From: Micromonospora endolithica
GTDB lineage: Bacteria; Actinomycetota; Actinomycetes; Mycobacteriales; Micromonosporaceae
Length of the DNA stretch: 64,000 nucleotides
Direction of reading: 5' to 3'
NCBI RefSeq assembly: GCF_003626595.1
Contig: NZ_RBAK01000016.1
Coordinates: 62,001 to 126,000 of the forward strand
Below, piece after piece: positions 56,551 through 64,000 of the stretch. Every line of letters begins with the position of its first letter. Position 1 is the stretch's first letter. The notes below the pieces were generated by a model. That model was not told where the DNA came from. It made no database searches and saw nothing but the letters and a program-made list of their open reading frames with translations. A program made the position numbers and the translations under genes.

Positions 56551-56654
56551 CCGCTCATCCTCGCGCAGCGCCGACCCGGCCCGGGATCCGCCCCTCCGCG
56601 CGGCCGTTTTCGAGGCTGGGCCGCAGCGCGCCACCCCCGCAGCGCGGCGGGACG

Positions 56655-57749
56655 TCACAACCAGTTGGACCGGCGGAAGAGGCGGTGCAGGGTCACCGCG
56701 GCGAGGGCCATCAGGCCCAGCGCGCCCCAGTAGCCGTAACGCCAGGCCAGTTCCGGCATGTGGGCGAAGTTCATGCCGTACACCCCGGCGATGCCGGTCT
56801 GGGTGGCCGCGATGGCGGCCCACGCGGCGATCTTGCGCATGTCGTTGTTCTGGTCGACGGCGAGTTGCGTCAGTCGCGACTGGAGGATGGAGGTGAGCAG
56901 GTCGTCGTAGGAGCTGACCCGGTCGACGGCGCGGGCCAGCCGGGCGTCGACGTCGGCGAACCGGCGGCGCAGGCCGCGCGGCGGGCCGTCCGCCGGTGTG
57001 TCCAGCAGGACCCGCAGCGGCGCCTGCAACGGCAGGACCGCCCGCTTGAACTCCACCACCTCGCGCTTGAGCTGGTAGAGGTGCTGGATGTCGGCGGAGC
57101 GGTCCCGCGCGAACACCGACTCCTCGGCCCGCTCCAGGTCCCGCTCGACGTGCGCGGCGACCTCCAGGTAGAGGTCGACCATCCGGGCGCAGACCGCGTA
57201 CGCCACCGCCCACGGTCCCTCGGCCAGGACGTCCGGTCGGCGCTGGATCTCGTCGCGCACCGTGGCCAGGGCCCCGACGGCGCCGTGCCGGACGGTGATG
57301 ACGAACCGGTCGCCGAGCAGGACCAGCACGTCACCGGTGTCGACGACCTCGGAGGTGTCGGTCAGCTCACCGTGCCCGACGTATCCGGCGGTGCGCAGCA
57401 CCAGCAGGGTCACCGTGCCGTCCTGCCGTACCGCCGGGCGGTGCCCGTCGGCCAGGGCGTGCTCCACGGTCAGGTCGTCCAGGCCGAAGGTCCGGCCCAC
57501 GGCGGCCATCACGGCCGCACCCGGGTCGTGCAGGCCGAGCCAGACGAAGGCGTCGCGGCGGTGCCGTGTCCGGGCGTACGCGTCGGCGTAGTGCGGGCGG
57601 CCCGGCTCCCGCCGTCCGTCGAGGTAGACCGCGCAGTCGACCACCGCGTCCGGGTTGGCCCGCCGGGGTGTCGGGCCACGTGGTGCGGGGACCGCCCGCC
57701 CGAGCAGCCGGGTCACGAACTCCGGCAGTCGCACCCGTTCCCGTTGCAC
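56655..57749 (-). CDS. corA: CorA-family magnesium/divalent-cation channel
   Basis: A 364-aa CorA-type channel. A large cytoplasmic funnel (about 1-300) includes DAFVWLGLHDPGAAVMAAVG and a long stalk helix with VSSYDDLLTSILQSRLTQLAVDQNNDMRKIAAWAAIA. The pore signature YGMNFAHMP lies between the two C-terminal helices (AWAAIAATQTGIAGVY and YGYWGALGLMALAAVTLHRLF). It imports magnesium or a related ion. GTG 57749 is used with GGAGGT 7 nt upstream. Confidence 0.93.
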   Translation of the reverse strand: MQRERVRLPEFVTRLLGRAVPAPRGPTPRRANPDAVVDCAVYLDGRREPGRPHYADAYARTRHRRDAFVWLGLHDPGAAVMAAVGRTFGLDDLTVEHALADGHRPAVRQDGTVTLLVLRTAGYVGHGELTDTSEVVDTGDVLVLLGDRFVITVRHGAVGALATVRDEIQRRPDVLAEGPWAVAYAVCARMVDLYLEVAAHVERDLERAEESVFARDRSADIQHLYQLKREVVEFKRAVLPLQAPLRVLLDTPADGPPRGLRRRFADVDARLARAVDRVSSYDDLLTSILQSRLTQLAVDQNNDMRKIAAWAAIAATQTGIAGVYGMNFAHMPELAWRYGYWGALGLMALAAVTLHRLFRRSNWL

Positions 57750-57846
57750 CGTCCACCTCCGTCGCGCCGGCCACCCGCGTCCGACACCGTACGCAGCTCC
57801 GCCGCGCCGTCCCGCACCGGATCCACGGTGGCGGTGGCGGGGCGGG

Positions 57847-58521
57847 TCAGGGGATCCGGGTGGCGAAGACGACGACGTTGTCGACGTAGTTGCCGCTGGA
57901 CCGGTCGAACCGGCCGCCGCAGGTGATGACCCGCAGGCCGGCGGAGGTGCTCGGGCCGTAGACCTCGTCGGTGGGGAAGCGGTCCTTGGGATACGAGGCG
58001 ACGGACTCGACGACGAAGCTGGCCACCCGGCCGTCCACCCGGGACACCCGGACCGTGTCGCCGGGGCGTAGCCGGCCGAGGTCGAAGAAGACCGCCGGAC
58101 CGGCGGCCGAGTCGACGTGTCCGACGAGGACCGCGTTGCCGGTCTCGCCGGGGCTGGCACCGTGCCGGTACCACCCGGCGACGGTGGGTTTGTCCACCGG
58201 TGGCACCTCCAGCGTGCCCCGGTCGTCGACGCCGACCGCCACCAGCGGCGCGTCCACCCCGATCGCCGGGATCGACACGGCGACCGGATCTGCGCGGGGC
58301 AGCGGGGGCACCGCCGGGCCGGGTCGTGCCGGGCCGGGCGTGCCGGCCCCGGAGGGCCGGGGCGGGTTGCTGGACAGCACCGTCACCCCGGTGCCGACCA
58401 TCCCGAGTCCGAGGGCGCCGAGCAGCGCGACGAGCGCCCAGCCGAACCTGTCGCGGGACAACGGCCCACCTCTCGTACGCGGTGACCCGGGTGCCCGCTC
58501 CGGTCGGACCGGTGCGGGCAC
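57847..58521 (-). CDS. Class F-type sortase
   Basis: A 224-aa sortase with one N-terminal membrane helix (about 26-48, FGWALVALLGALGLGMVGTGVTVL), a Pro-rich spacer, and the catalytic domain: IGVDAPLVAVGVDDRGTLEVPPV, the catalytic His in LVGHVDSAAGPAVFF, Cys in LRVITCGGRFD and Arg in the same stretch. It would join a cell-wall protein to peptidoglycan or act as a transpeptidase in the wall. GTG 58521 has GGAGAA upstream. It lies 37 nt after the secreted protein gene at 58559, likely its substrate. Confidence 0.85.
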   Translation of the reverse strand: MPAPVRPERAPGSPRTRGGPLSRDRFGWALVALLGALGLGMVGTGVTVLSSNPPRPSGAGTPGPARPGPAVPPLPRADPVAVSIPAIGVDAPLVAVGVDDRGTLEVPPVDKPTVAGWYRHGASPGETGNAVLVGHVDSAAGPAVFFDLGRLRPGDTVRVSRVDGRVASFVVESVASYPKDRFPTDEVYGPSTSAGLRVITCGGRFDRSSGNYVDNVVVFATRIP

Positions 58522-58558
58522 CCGTTCTCCAGGGATGGAGACGTGCGGGTCGTGACCC

Positions 58559-59050
58559 TCAGGCGGTGGCCGCCACGACGGCGTGCCGACGACGGCGGGC
58601 CAGGATGAGGGCGCCGCCGGCGGCGGAGCCGAGCAGTGCGGCACCGGCGGCGACCGAACCGCCGCCGCCGGTGCCGCCCCCGGCGCCGGCCGGCGCGCCG
58701 CCGATCGGTGTGACGGCGAACGTGGCGCTACCCGCCGCGCTGCCGTCACCGCAGGTGGCGGCCACCGTGTAGGTGCCCAGGGTGAAGCCCGCGGTGAAGA
58801 GTTCGGCGCTCAGCCCGCCGCCCGCGGCGGCGGTGGTGGACCGGACGTTCTGGTCCCGGTCCGGGCCGGTCACGCGGAAGAGCGCGTCACCGGATTTCGG
58901 GTTGCAGGTGGTGGCGGTGAGCACGACCGTGCCGCCGACCGGGGTGCTGGCCGGTGACACCGTGGTGTCGGCCAGCGCGGCGCCGGGGAGCAGCAGCGTG
59001 CCGAGGCCCACGCCGACCGCCGCGGAAACGAGAACTCTCTGTGCCTTCAT
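58559..59050 (-). CDS. Secreted surface protein with C-terminal membrane anchor, likely sortase substrate
   Basis: A 163-aa exported protein: signal peptide at residues 1-27 (RVLVSAAVGVGLGTLLLPGAALA), a short Ig-like domain with Cys48 and a later Cys (TYTVAATCGDG), a Gly-rich linker, then a C-terminal helix AGAALLGSAAGGALILARRRRH with basic end. This is the layout of a sortase substrate, though no clear LPxTG is seen (SVAAG precedes the helix). The adjacent sortase supports the call. ATG 59050 after GAGGGAAG. Confidence 0.75.
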   Translation of the reverse strand: MKAQRVLVSAAVGVGLGTLLLPGAALADTTVSPASTPVGGTVVLTATTCNPKSGDALFRVTGPDRDQNVRSTTAAAGGGLSAELFTAGFTLGTYTVAATCGDGSAAGSATFAVTPIGGAPAGAGGGTGGGGSVAAGAALLGSAAGGALILARRRRHAVVAATA

Positions 59051-59328
59051 ACGCGTCTTCCCTCACTTTTCGTCCGCTGACTGCGTGGGACGTCGTTCGG
59101 GTGGCCAACTCCGTGACTAGCACCGGTGTGCCCAACACTAGGAGGGTTGGGCCCCCGATCCGGTGAAAATGAGAATTCTTCGTTGCCGTCACGTGTCCAC
59201 CCGGCGGACCCGGATGCCACCGCAGGGCCCCGCCGCGTGCCTCGCGAGGTCCGCGCGGTACGCGCCCTGCGGCGACCTTCGTCGGCCCCGACCGGGACCG
59301 GTGTGCACGGCTGTGGCGGGTGGGACGG

Positions 59329-60009
59329 TCAGCGCGGACCCTGCTGGCCGGGACGGACCAGACCCGACTCGTACGCCAGCACGACCGCCTGGACCCGGTC
59401 GCGCAGCCCGGTCTTGGCCAGGATCCGCTTGACGTGGGTCTTCACCGTCGACTCCTCGATCACCAGCCGGGCGGCGATCTCCGCGTTGGACAGGCCGCGC
59501 GACACCAGGTCCAGCACGTCGCGCTCGCGGGGGGTCAGCTCACGCAACCGCCGGTCCCGCGCCGGATCGGCCGGCTCGGCGTCGTGCCGCACCATCCGGC
59601 CGATCACGGTACGGGTGACCGAAGGGGCGAGCAGCGCCTCGCCGTCGGCGACGGTATGGATGCCGGCGATGAGCTGTTCCGGGCGGATCCGCTTCAGGAC
59701 GAAGCCGGACGCCCCCGCCCGCAGCGCGCCGAAGACGTACTCGTCGTCCTCGAAGGTGGTCAGGATCAGCACCTTCGCCCGGTACCGCCCGGTGACGATC
59801 TCCCGGGTCGCCGCGACGCCGTCCATCCGTGGCATCCGGACGTCCATCAACACCACGTCCGGGTCCAGCGCGCGGGTCAACTCGACCGCCTCCCGGCCGT
59901 CGGACGCCTCGCCGACCACGTCGATGCCGTCGTCGACGGACAGCACCGCCCGCAGCCCGGCGCGCATCAGGTCGTCGTCGTCGACCAGCAGCACCCGCAG
60001 CCGGCTCAC
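59329..60009 (-). CDS. Response regulator, NarL/LuxR type
   Basis: A 226-aa response regulator. The receiver domain has the acidic pocket VLLVDDDDLMRAGL and the phospho-acceptor Asp in PDVVLMDVRMPRMDG, plus the Lys in GFVLKRI. The C-terminal LuxR HTH is LTPRERDVLDLVSRGLSNAEIAARLVIEESTVKTHVKRILAKTGLRDRVQAV. GTG overlaps the kinase gene's stop (GTGA), so the two-component pair is co-translated. Target genes are unknown; the MMPL transporter beside the kinase is a possible target. Confidence 0.93.
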   Translation of the reverse strand: MSRLRVLLVDDDDLMRAGLRAVLSVDDGIDVVGEASDGREAVELTRALDPDVVLMDVRMPRMDGVAATREIVTGRYRAKVLILTTFEDDEYVFGALRAGASGFVLKRIRPEQLIAGIHTVADGEALLAPSVTRTVIGRMVRHDAEPADPARDRRLRELTPRERDVLDLVSRGLSNAEIAARLVIEESTVKTHVKRILAKTGLRDRVQAVVLAYESGLVRPGQQGPR

Positions 60010-61175
60010 CGCGCCGAACCCGCGTACGGCAGGTGCGCCCGCAGCCGGAACGTCCCGCGCTCGGCGGCGGTCTCCAGGGTCCCGCCGAGCAGGAGCGCGC
60101 GCTCCCGCATGCCCACGATCCCGTGTCGGCCGCCGGTGGTCGCCCCGTCCGGCGCCGAGGCCGGGTTGCAGACCGTGATGTCGACCGCCTCGGCTCCGCA
60201 GTGGACGGTGACCTCGGCGCTGCCGTCACCGTGCCGGGCGGCGTTGGTCAGCGACTCCTGCAGGATGCGGTAGGTCGCCCACGCCACGCTGCGGGGCAAC
60301 GGCTCCGGCGGCGGGCGTACCTCCGCCTCGATGCGCAGCCCGTCGAGGCGGTGCCGGTCCAGCAGCTCCTCCAGTGCCCCCGGGTCCGCCGGGACCGGCA
60401 CGTCGGCGTCGTCGTCGCGCAGCGCACGGACCATCCGCTCCATCTCCACGATCGTGGCGCGGGCGACGTCCTCGACGGTGCCCAGGGCGCGCAGGGACCG
60501 TTGCGGGTCGCGGGCGTGGGTCAGCCGCGCCGCGCCGGCCTGTACCAGGATCACGTTGATCGCGTGGCCGGCCGAGTCGTGCAGTTCGCGGGCGATCCGG
60601 GTGCGTTCCTCGGCCACCGCCAGGCGGCGTTCCCGCTCCACCTCCCGGGCGGCCCGGGTGGCGCGCTCCTCCAGGGCGGCGATGCGTTCCCGGCGGACCC
60701 GGGTCAACTCGCCGGCCAACCACGCCCCGGCGAACGCCAACGCCCAGAACAGGATGCCCGACGCCGTGCTGTGGCTGCGGTACCCGGCCGCCGCGTACAC
60801 GCCGGCCGCCACCGGCACGAAGATCCCCACCGCCGCCCGGGCCGCCCAGCGCCGGTCCGGCCGGGGATCGCCGCCGTACGTGTCGGCGAGGGTGTAGACC
60901 GCCACCACGCAGCCGAACGGGAAATCCAGCGGATAGCCCAGCGCCAGCAGCGCGCCGGTGCACGCCGCGATGGCCAGGTAGACCAGCAGTGGCGCCCGGC
61001 GGCGGGCCAGCAGCGGCAGCGACGCGCCGAGCACCAGTGCGACGCCCGGGGCGTCGAGGCCGGTGGCGTCCGGCGTCGGGGTGCCGAGCCCGTCCAGGGT
61101 CAGCACCAGCAGCGACGCGACGAGCACCAGCGCGGCGACGCCGGCGTCCACGGCCTGCTCTCGACGGGTCACCAC
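60006..61175 (-). CDS. Sensor histidine kinase (NarL-group partner)
   Basis: A 389-aa membrane histidine kinase. Five to six helices fill residues about 10-150 (DAGVAALVLVASLLVLTLDGL onward, LAFAGAWLAGELTRV). A HisKA_3 dimerisation segment with the phospho-acceptor His is RTRIARELHDSAGHAINVILVQAGAARL, followed by HATPase_c boxes VAWATYRILQESLTNAARHGDG and GGRHGIVGMRERALLLGGTL. Start is GTG 61175 or the next GTG 61172. It has no large extracellular domain, so it probably senses membrane stress or a lipophilic compound. It is divergent from the MMPL gene. Confidence 0.9.
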   Translation of the reverse strand: MVTRREQAVDAGVAALVLVASLLVLTLDGLGTPTPDATGLDAPGVALVLGASLPLLARRRAPLLVYLAIAACTGALLALGYPLDFPFGCVVAVYTLADTYGGDPRPDRRWAARAAVGIFVPVAAGVYAAAGYRSHSTASGILFWALAFAGAWLAGELTRVRRERIAALEERATRAAREVERERRLAVAEERTRIARELHDSAGHAINVILVQAGAARLTHARDPQRSLRALGTVEDVARATIVEMERMVRALRDDDADVPVPADPGALEELLDRHRLDGLRIEAEVRPPPEPLPRSVAWATYRILQESLTNAARHGDGSAEVTVHCGAEAVDITVCNPASAPDGATTGGRHGIVGMRERALLLGGTLETAAERGTFRLRAHLPYAGSAR

Positions 61176-61334
61176 CCGAGGTTAACCGTGGCTGGCGCCG
61201 CCGCGGGTCACCCCGGGGAAGCATCCTCCGTCCCCCCGTGGGGGTACCCCGGAATCCCCTCCCGGGGCGTCGTCACGCGGCGTCCACCGTTCGTAGCGTT
61301 GCCGCCGTCAATCCGGATCGAGGAGGTCGTCACC

Positions 61335-63515
61335 GTGCTTGTCGAACAGAATCCGTCCCCCGGGACGGCGCCGCCGTCCCGGCCGAGCCGGTTCGCGCGG
61401 CTGGCCGGATGGTCCACCCGGCACCGCTGGTGGGCGCTGCTGTCCTGGCTGGTCGTCCTGGTCGCGGTGAGTGTCGGCGCGCAGGCGGTCGGCGCGGACT
61501 ACCGGGACGACGTGTCGTTGCCCGGCACCGAGTCGCAGCGGGCGCTGGACACACTGCGGGAACGGTCCCCGCAGGCCGCCGGTAGCACCGTGCAGATCGT
61601 GGTGGCCGACCCGGACGGGCTGCGGACACCGGAGAACGAGGGTCGGGTCGAGGGCATGCTGGCCCAGGTCCGCGCCCTGCCGTCGGTGGCCGACGTGCGC
61701 AGCCCGTTCCGCGACCCCGGCGCGCTCAACGGCGACGGCACCGTCGGGTACGCCACGGTGACCCTGGACGGGGAGACGGCCGACGTGCCCGCGCAGGACG
61801 TACGCGAGCTGGTCGACACCGCCCGGCAGATCGACGGCGACGGGCTGCGGGTGGAGGTGGGCGGCGACGCGGTGGTCGCCGGCGAGGAGGGCGGTGGCGG
61901 GCCGGCGGAGGGGCTCGGCCTGCTCGCCGCGCTGGTCATCCTCGTGCTGCTGTTCGGGTCGGTGCTGGCCGCCGGCCTGCCGATCGTCATCGCCGTGTTC
62001 GCCGTCGGTACCGCGATGGGCCTGGTGGCGCTCGCCTCCCACGTGGCCACGGTCGCCAGCTACACCACGCCGCTGATGGTGCTGGTCGGGCTCGGCGTCG
62101 GTATCGACTACGCGTTGCTGCTCTTCTCCCGCTACCGGGGCGAACTGCTCGCCGGCGCCACCGGGGAGCAGGCGACCCGGCGGGCGGTGGACACCGCCGG
62201 GCGTACCGTCCTGTTCGCCGGCACCACCGTGATCCTCGCGCTGCTCGGTCTGGTGGTGCTGGGACTGGGCTCGTTGCAGGGTGTCGCGGTGGCGGTGGCG
62301 CTGACCGTGGCCACCACGATGGTCGCGGCGCTGGTGCTGCTGCCGGCCCTGCTGGCGGTGCTGAGCCGGCGGATCGAGCGGGCGGTGCGCCGCCGGGCCG
62401 AGCGGGGCCGCCACGACGGGGCCCGGTGGGCCGCCTGGTCGACGTTCGTGCAGCGCCGTCCGTGGACCGCGGCACTGCTGGCGCTGGTGGCCCTGCTCGC
62501 CCTCGCGGCCCCGGTGCTGGGCATGCGGCTGGGCATCGCCGACCCCGGCAACGGCGACCCGGCCAAGACCAGCCGGCAGGCGTACGACCTGCTGGCCCGC
62601 GGCTTCGGGCCGGGCTTCAACGGCCCCCTCGTGGTCGTGGTGGACGCCTCCGACGCGGCCGGCGCCGACCCGCGGGCGGCGGCGGAGCGGGCCCGGCCGG
62701 TGCTGGCCGGCACGCCCGGGGTGGCCGGGGTGAGCACGCCGTTCCCCACCGCGGACGGCCGGACCGCCACCATGGTGGTGTTCCCGGACGCCAAGCCGCA
62801 GGACGCCCGGACCGCCGACCTGGTGCGGCGGCTGCGGGCCGACGTGCTGCCCCCGCTGCGGGCCGACAGCGGCGCGGCGTTCCTGGTCGGCGGCACCACC
62901 GCCGCCACGGTGGACTTCTCCGCCGCGGTCGCCGAGCGGCTGCCGCTGTTCGTCGCGGTGGTGGTCGGCCTGTCGTCGCTGCTGCTGGTGCTGGTGTTCC
63001 GGTCGCTGCTGATCCCGGTGAAGGCGGCGGTGCTCAACCTGCTCAGCGTCGGCGCCGCGCTGGGCGTGGTGACCCTGGTGTTCCAGCAGGGATTCCTCGC
63101 CGACGTCCTGGGTGTCCAGCCCGGCCCGATCGAGGCGTTCGTGCCGGTGCTCATCTTCGCCATCGCGTTCGGGCTCTCGATGGACTACGAGATCTTCCTG
63201 CTGGCCCGGATGCACGAGCACTGGGAGCAACACCACGACGCGCCGGCGGCGATCCGGCACGGGGTCGCGACCACCGGCCGGATCGTCACCGCCGCCGCCG
63301 CGATCATGGTGGTCGTCTTCGGGTCGTTCCTGTTCGACCCCGGCCGGATGCTCAAGCAGTTCGGGCTCGGCCTGGCCGTGGCCGTGCTGGTCGACGCCCT
63401 GGTGATCCGGTGCCTGATCGTGCCGGCGGTGATGCAGCTGTTCGGCCGCTGGGCGTGGTGGCTGCCCGCGCCGCTGGCCCGCCGGCTGCCCCGGGTGGCC
63501 CTCGAACACCGCTGA
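61335..63515 (+). CDS. MMPL-family RND-type transporter
   Basis: A 726-aa MMPL-family protein with 11-12 helices in two halves. First helix about 28-50 (HRWWALLSWLVVLVAVSVGAQAVG), a large loop, then GVGIDYALLLFSRYRGEL with its conserved GxxxDY motif; the second half holds AFGLSMDYEIFLLARMHEHWEQH with the same motif. These exporters move lipids or drugs with proton force. GTG 61335 after AGGAGG. It is divergent from the two-component genes, 159 nt away, and may be under their control. Confidence 0.92.
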   Translation: MLVEQNPSPGTAPPSRPSRFARLAGWSTRHRWWALLSWLVVLVAVSVGAQAVGADYRDDVSLPGTESQRALDTLRERSPQAAGSTVQIVVADPDGLRTPENEGRVEGMLAQVRALPSVADVRSPFRDPGALNGDGTVGYATVTLDGETADVPAQDVRELVDTARQIDGDGLRVEVGGDAVVAGEEGGGGPAEGLGLLAALVILVLLFGSVLAAGLPIVIAVFAVGTAMGLVALASHVATVASYTTPLMVLVGLGVGIDYALLLFSRYRGELLAGATGEQATRRAVDTAGRTVLFAGTTVILALLGLVVLGLGSLQGVAVAVALTVATTMVAALVLLPALLAVLSRRIERAVRRRAERGRHDGARWAAWSTFVQRRPWTAALLALVALLALAAPVLGMRLGIADPGNGDPAKTSRQAYDLLARGFGPGFNGPLVVVVDASDAAGADPRAAAERARPVLAGTPGVAGVSTPFPTADGRTATMVVFPDAKPQDARTADLVRRLRADVLPPLRADSGAAFLVGGTTAATVDFSAAVAERLPLFVAVVVGLSSLLLVLVFRSLLIPVKAAVLNLLSVGAALGVVTLVFQQGFLADVLGVQPGPIEAFVPVLIFAIAFGLSMDYEIFLLARMHEHWEQHHDAPAAIRHGVATTGRIVTAAAAIMVVVFGSFLFDPGRMLKQFGLGLAVAVLVDALVIRCLIVPAVMQLFGRWAWWLPAPLARRLPRVALEHR

Positions 63516-63522
63516 GCGAGCG

Positions 63523-63553
63523 GCCGGCGCACGGGACGCGCCCGTGCGCCGGC
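63523..63553. terminator. Bidirectional terminator hairpin
   Basis: A 13-bp stem (GCCGGCGCACGGG with CCCGTGCGCCGGC) and 5-nt loop lie between the MMPL gene and the convergent SRPBCC gene; a second overlapping stem CCCGGTGCCGG/CCGGCACCGGG follows. Confidence 0.75.
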
Positions 63554-63569
63554 GCCCGGTGCCGGTGGT

Positions 63570-64000
63570 TCAGCCCGCCGGCACCGGGTCGGGCAGCGGG
63601 TCGCCGGTCTCCAGCAGGGTCTTCACGCTGGCCAGCAGCTCCGGCCAGCCGCCGCCGTCGCCGAGCTGGCCGCTGATCGCCCGGTACATCTCGCTGTCCG
63701 GGTCGAAGTCGTCGTGCACCACGGTGAGCTTCACGAAGCCGCCGTACCGGGCGATCTCGAAGCTCACCTTCGAGCGGCGCTCGTCCTGCCGGGCGGCCAG
63801 TTCCTCGGCCGACCAGCCGAAGTGCGCGGCGTGCTCGGCGGAGAAGCCGTGCCAGCTGTAGGACAGCAGCCGGTGCGGCTCGGCGGCCAGCACGTGCTGG
63901 CCGAGGTCCCGGAACTCGCCGCCGGGGGAGTCCTGCCACAGCACCGGGGAGCCGACCCGCCAGTCCGAGCGCAGCGCGACGCCGCCCCAGTAGCGGCGGG
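63570..64000 (-). CDS. SRPBCC-family protein, truncated by the window edge
   Basis: The frame stays open to the end of the window. The visible 143 codons include YWGGVALRSDWRVGSPVLWQ, HRLLSYSWHGFSAEHAAHFGW, SFEIARYGGFVKLTVVHDDF and LGDGGGWPELLASVKTLLETG, typical of AHSA1/SRPBCC proteins (START-like cavity). Its start is outside the window. It is convergent with the MMPL gene. Confidence 0.85.
   Translation of the reverse strand, partial: RRYWGGVALRSDWRVGSPVLWQDSPGGEFRDLGQHVLAAEPHRLLSYSWHGFSAEHAAHFGWSAEELAARQDERRSKVSFEIARYGGFVKLTVVHDDFDPDSEMYRAISGQLGDGGGWPELLASVKTLLETGDPLPDPVPAG

Noticed and set aside
1-64000. tRNA, rRNA, insertion sequences, integrases or phage genes
   Set aside because: No cloverleaf-like sequence, rRNA segment or transposase/integrase motif was recognised; composition is even across the window.

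Overview
The window is a stretch of very GC-rich actinobacterial chromosome with strong third-position G/C bias, many GTG starts, leaderless promoters and 4-nt stop/start overlaps. An actinobacterial GAAC-N4-GTTC LexA box, a SAM-IV riboswitch, a 'RRHVDL' sulfur leader peptide and a double-HTH MerR regulator all fit an actinomycete. Family Micromonosporaceae (Micromonospora-like) is my best guess, but that is inference. I see no rRNA, tRNA, CRISPR array, integrase, transposase or phage gene. About 60 genes fill the window. The only gene-free stretch over 300 bases (47641-48062) is filled by a riboswitch, a leader peptide ORF and hairpins; all other gaps are shorter.

Layout. (1) 1-15544: an acyl-CoA / alcohol catabolic region. 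It holds a branched-chain-type solute-binding lipoprotein, a thiolase, two SDRs, an alcohol dehydrogenase and aldehyde dehydrogenase pair, two acyl-CoA dehydrogenases, a MaoC hydratase and an acyl-CoA ligase. Regulators are two TetR proteins and one large LuxR-type ATPase. The central TetR gene (9602-10267) sits between two promoters carrying the same near-palindromic operator. (2) 15551-21706: a GH15 glycosidase, an anchored protein of unknown function, a DUF6194 protein, a double-HTH MerR regulator, and a MarR regulator divergent from a two-gene unit of unknown function. (3) 21810-40059: a pectin/uronate utilisation region. It has a LacI regulator divergent from a carbohydrate esterase, two secreted pectate lyases (PL3 and PL1), and a tightly coupled operon (Gfo/Idh oxidoreductase, UxaC, fuconate-dehydratase-like enolase, mannitol-dehydrogenase-family reductase, second Gfo/Idh). 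This is divergent from a second LacI gene that leads a sugar ABC importer operon ending in a DUF624 membrane protein and a DUF6807 protein. The secreted enzymes would release oligouronides, the importer would take up the products, and the operon would convert uronates toward 2-keto-3-deoxy acids. (4) 40093-48755: DNA polymerase IV with a LexA box on its start codon, a glutamate-synthase-like flavoprotein, a VOC protein, a Tat-exported amidase, and an amino-acid ABC importer under a SAM-IV riboswitch plus leader peptide, which points to methionine/cysteine-type substrates. (5) 49052-53074: a transmembrane Ser/Thr kinase followed by two membrane proteins whose cytoplasmic parts carry arrays of threonine motifs (12 T-x-[RH]-L motifs in one, five T-[QM]-x-[VS] motifs in the other). 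This is the most interesting module in the window. (6) 53286-64000: MFS exporter, VOC and SRPBCC-like proteins, YchJ, CorA, a sortase with a likely wall-anchored substrate, a two-component system, an MMPL transporter and an edge-truncated SRPBCC gene.

Strong GC hairpins close most convergent gene pairs and are listed as terminators. All functions are read from protein motifs and context; no database search was possible.
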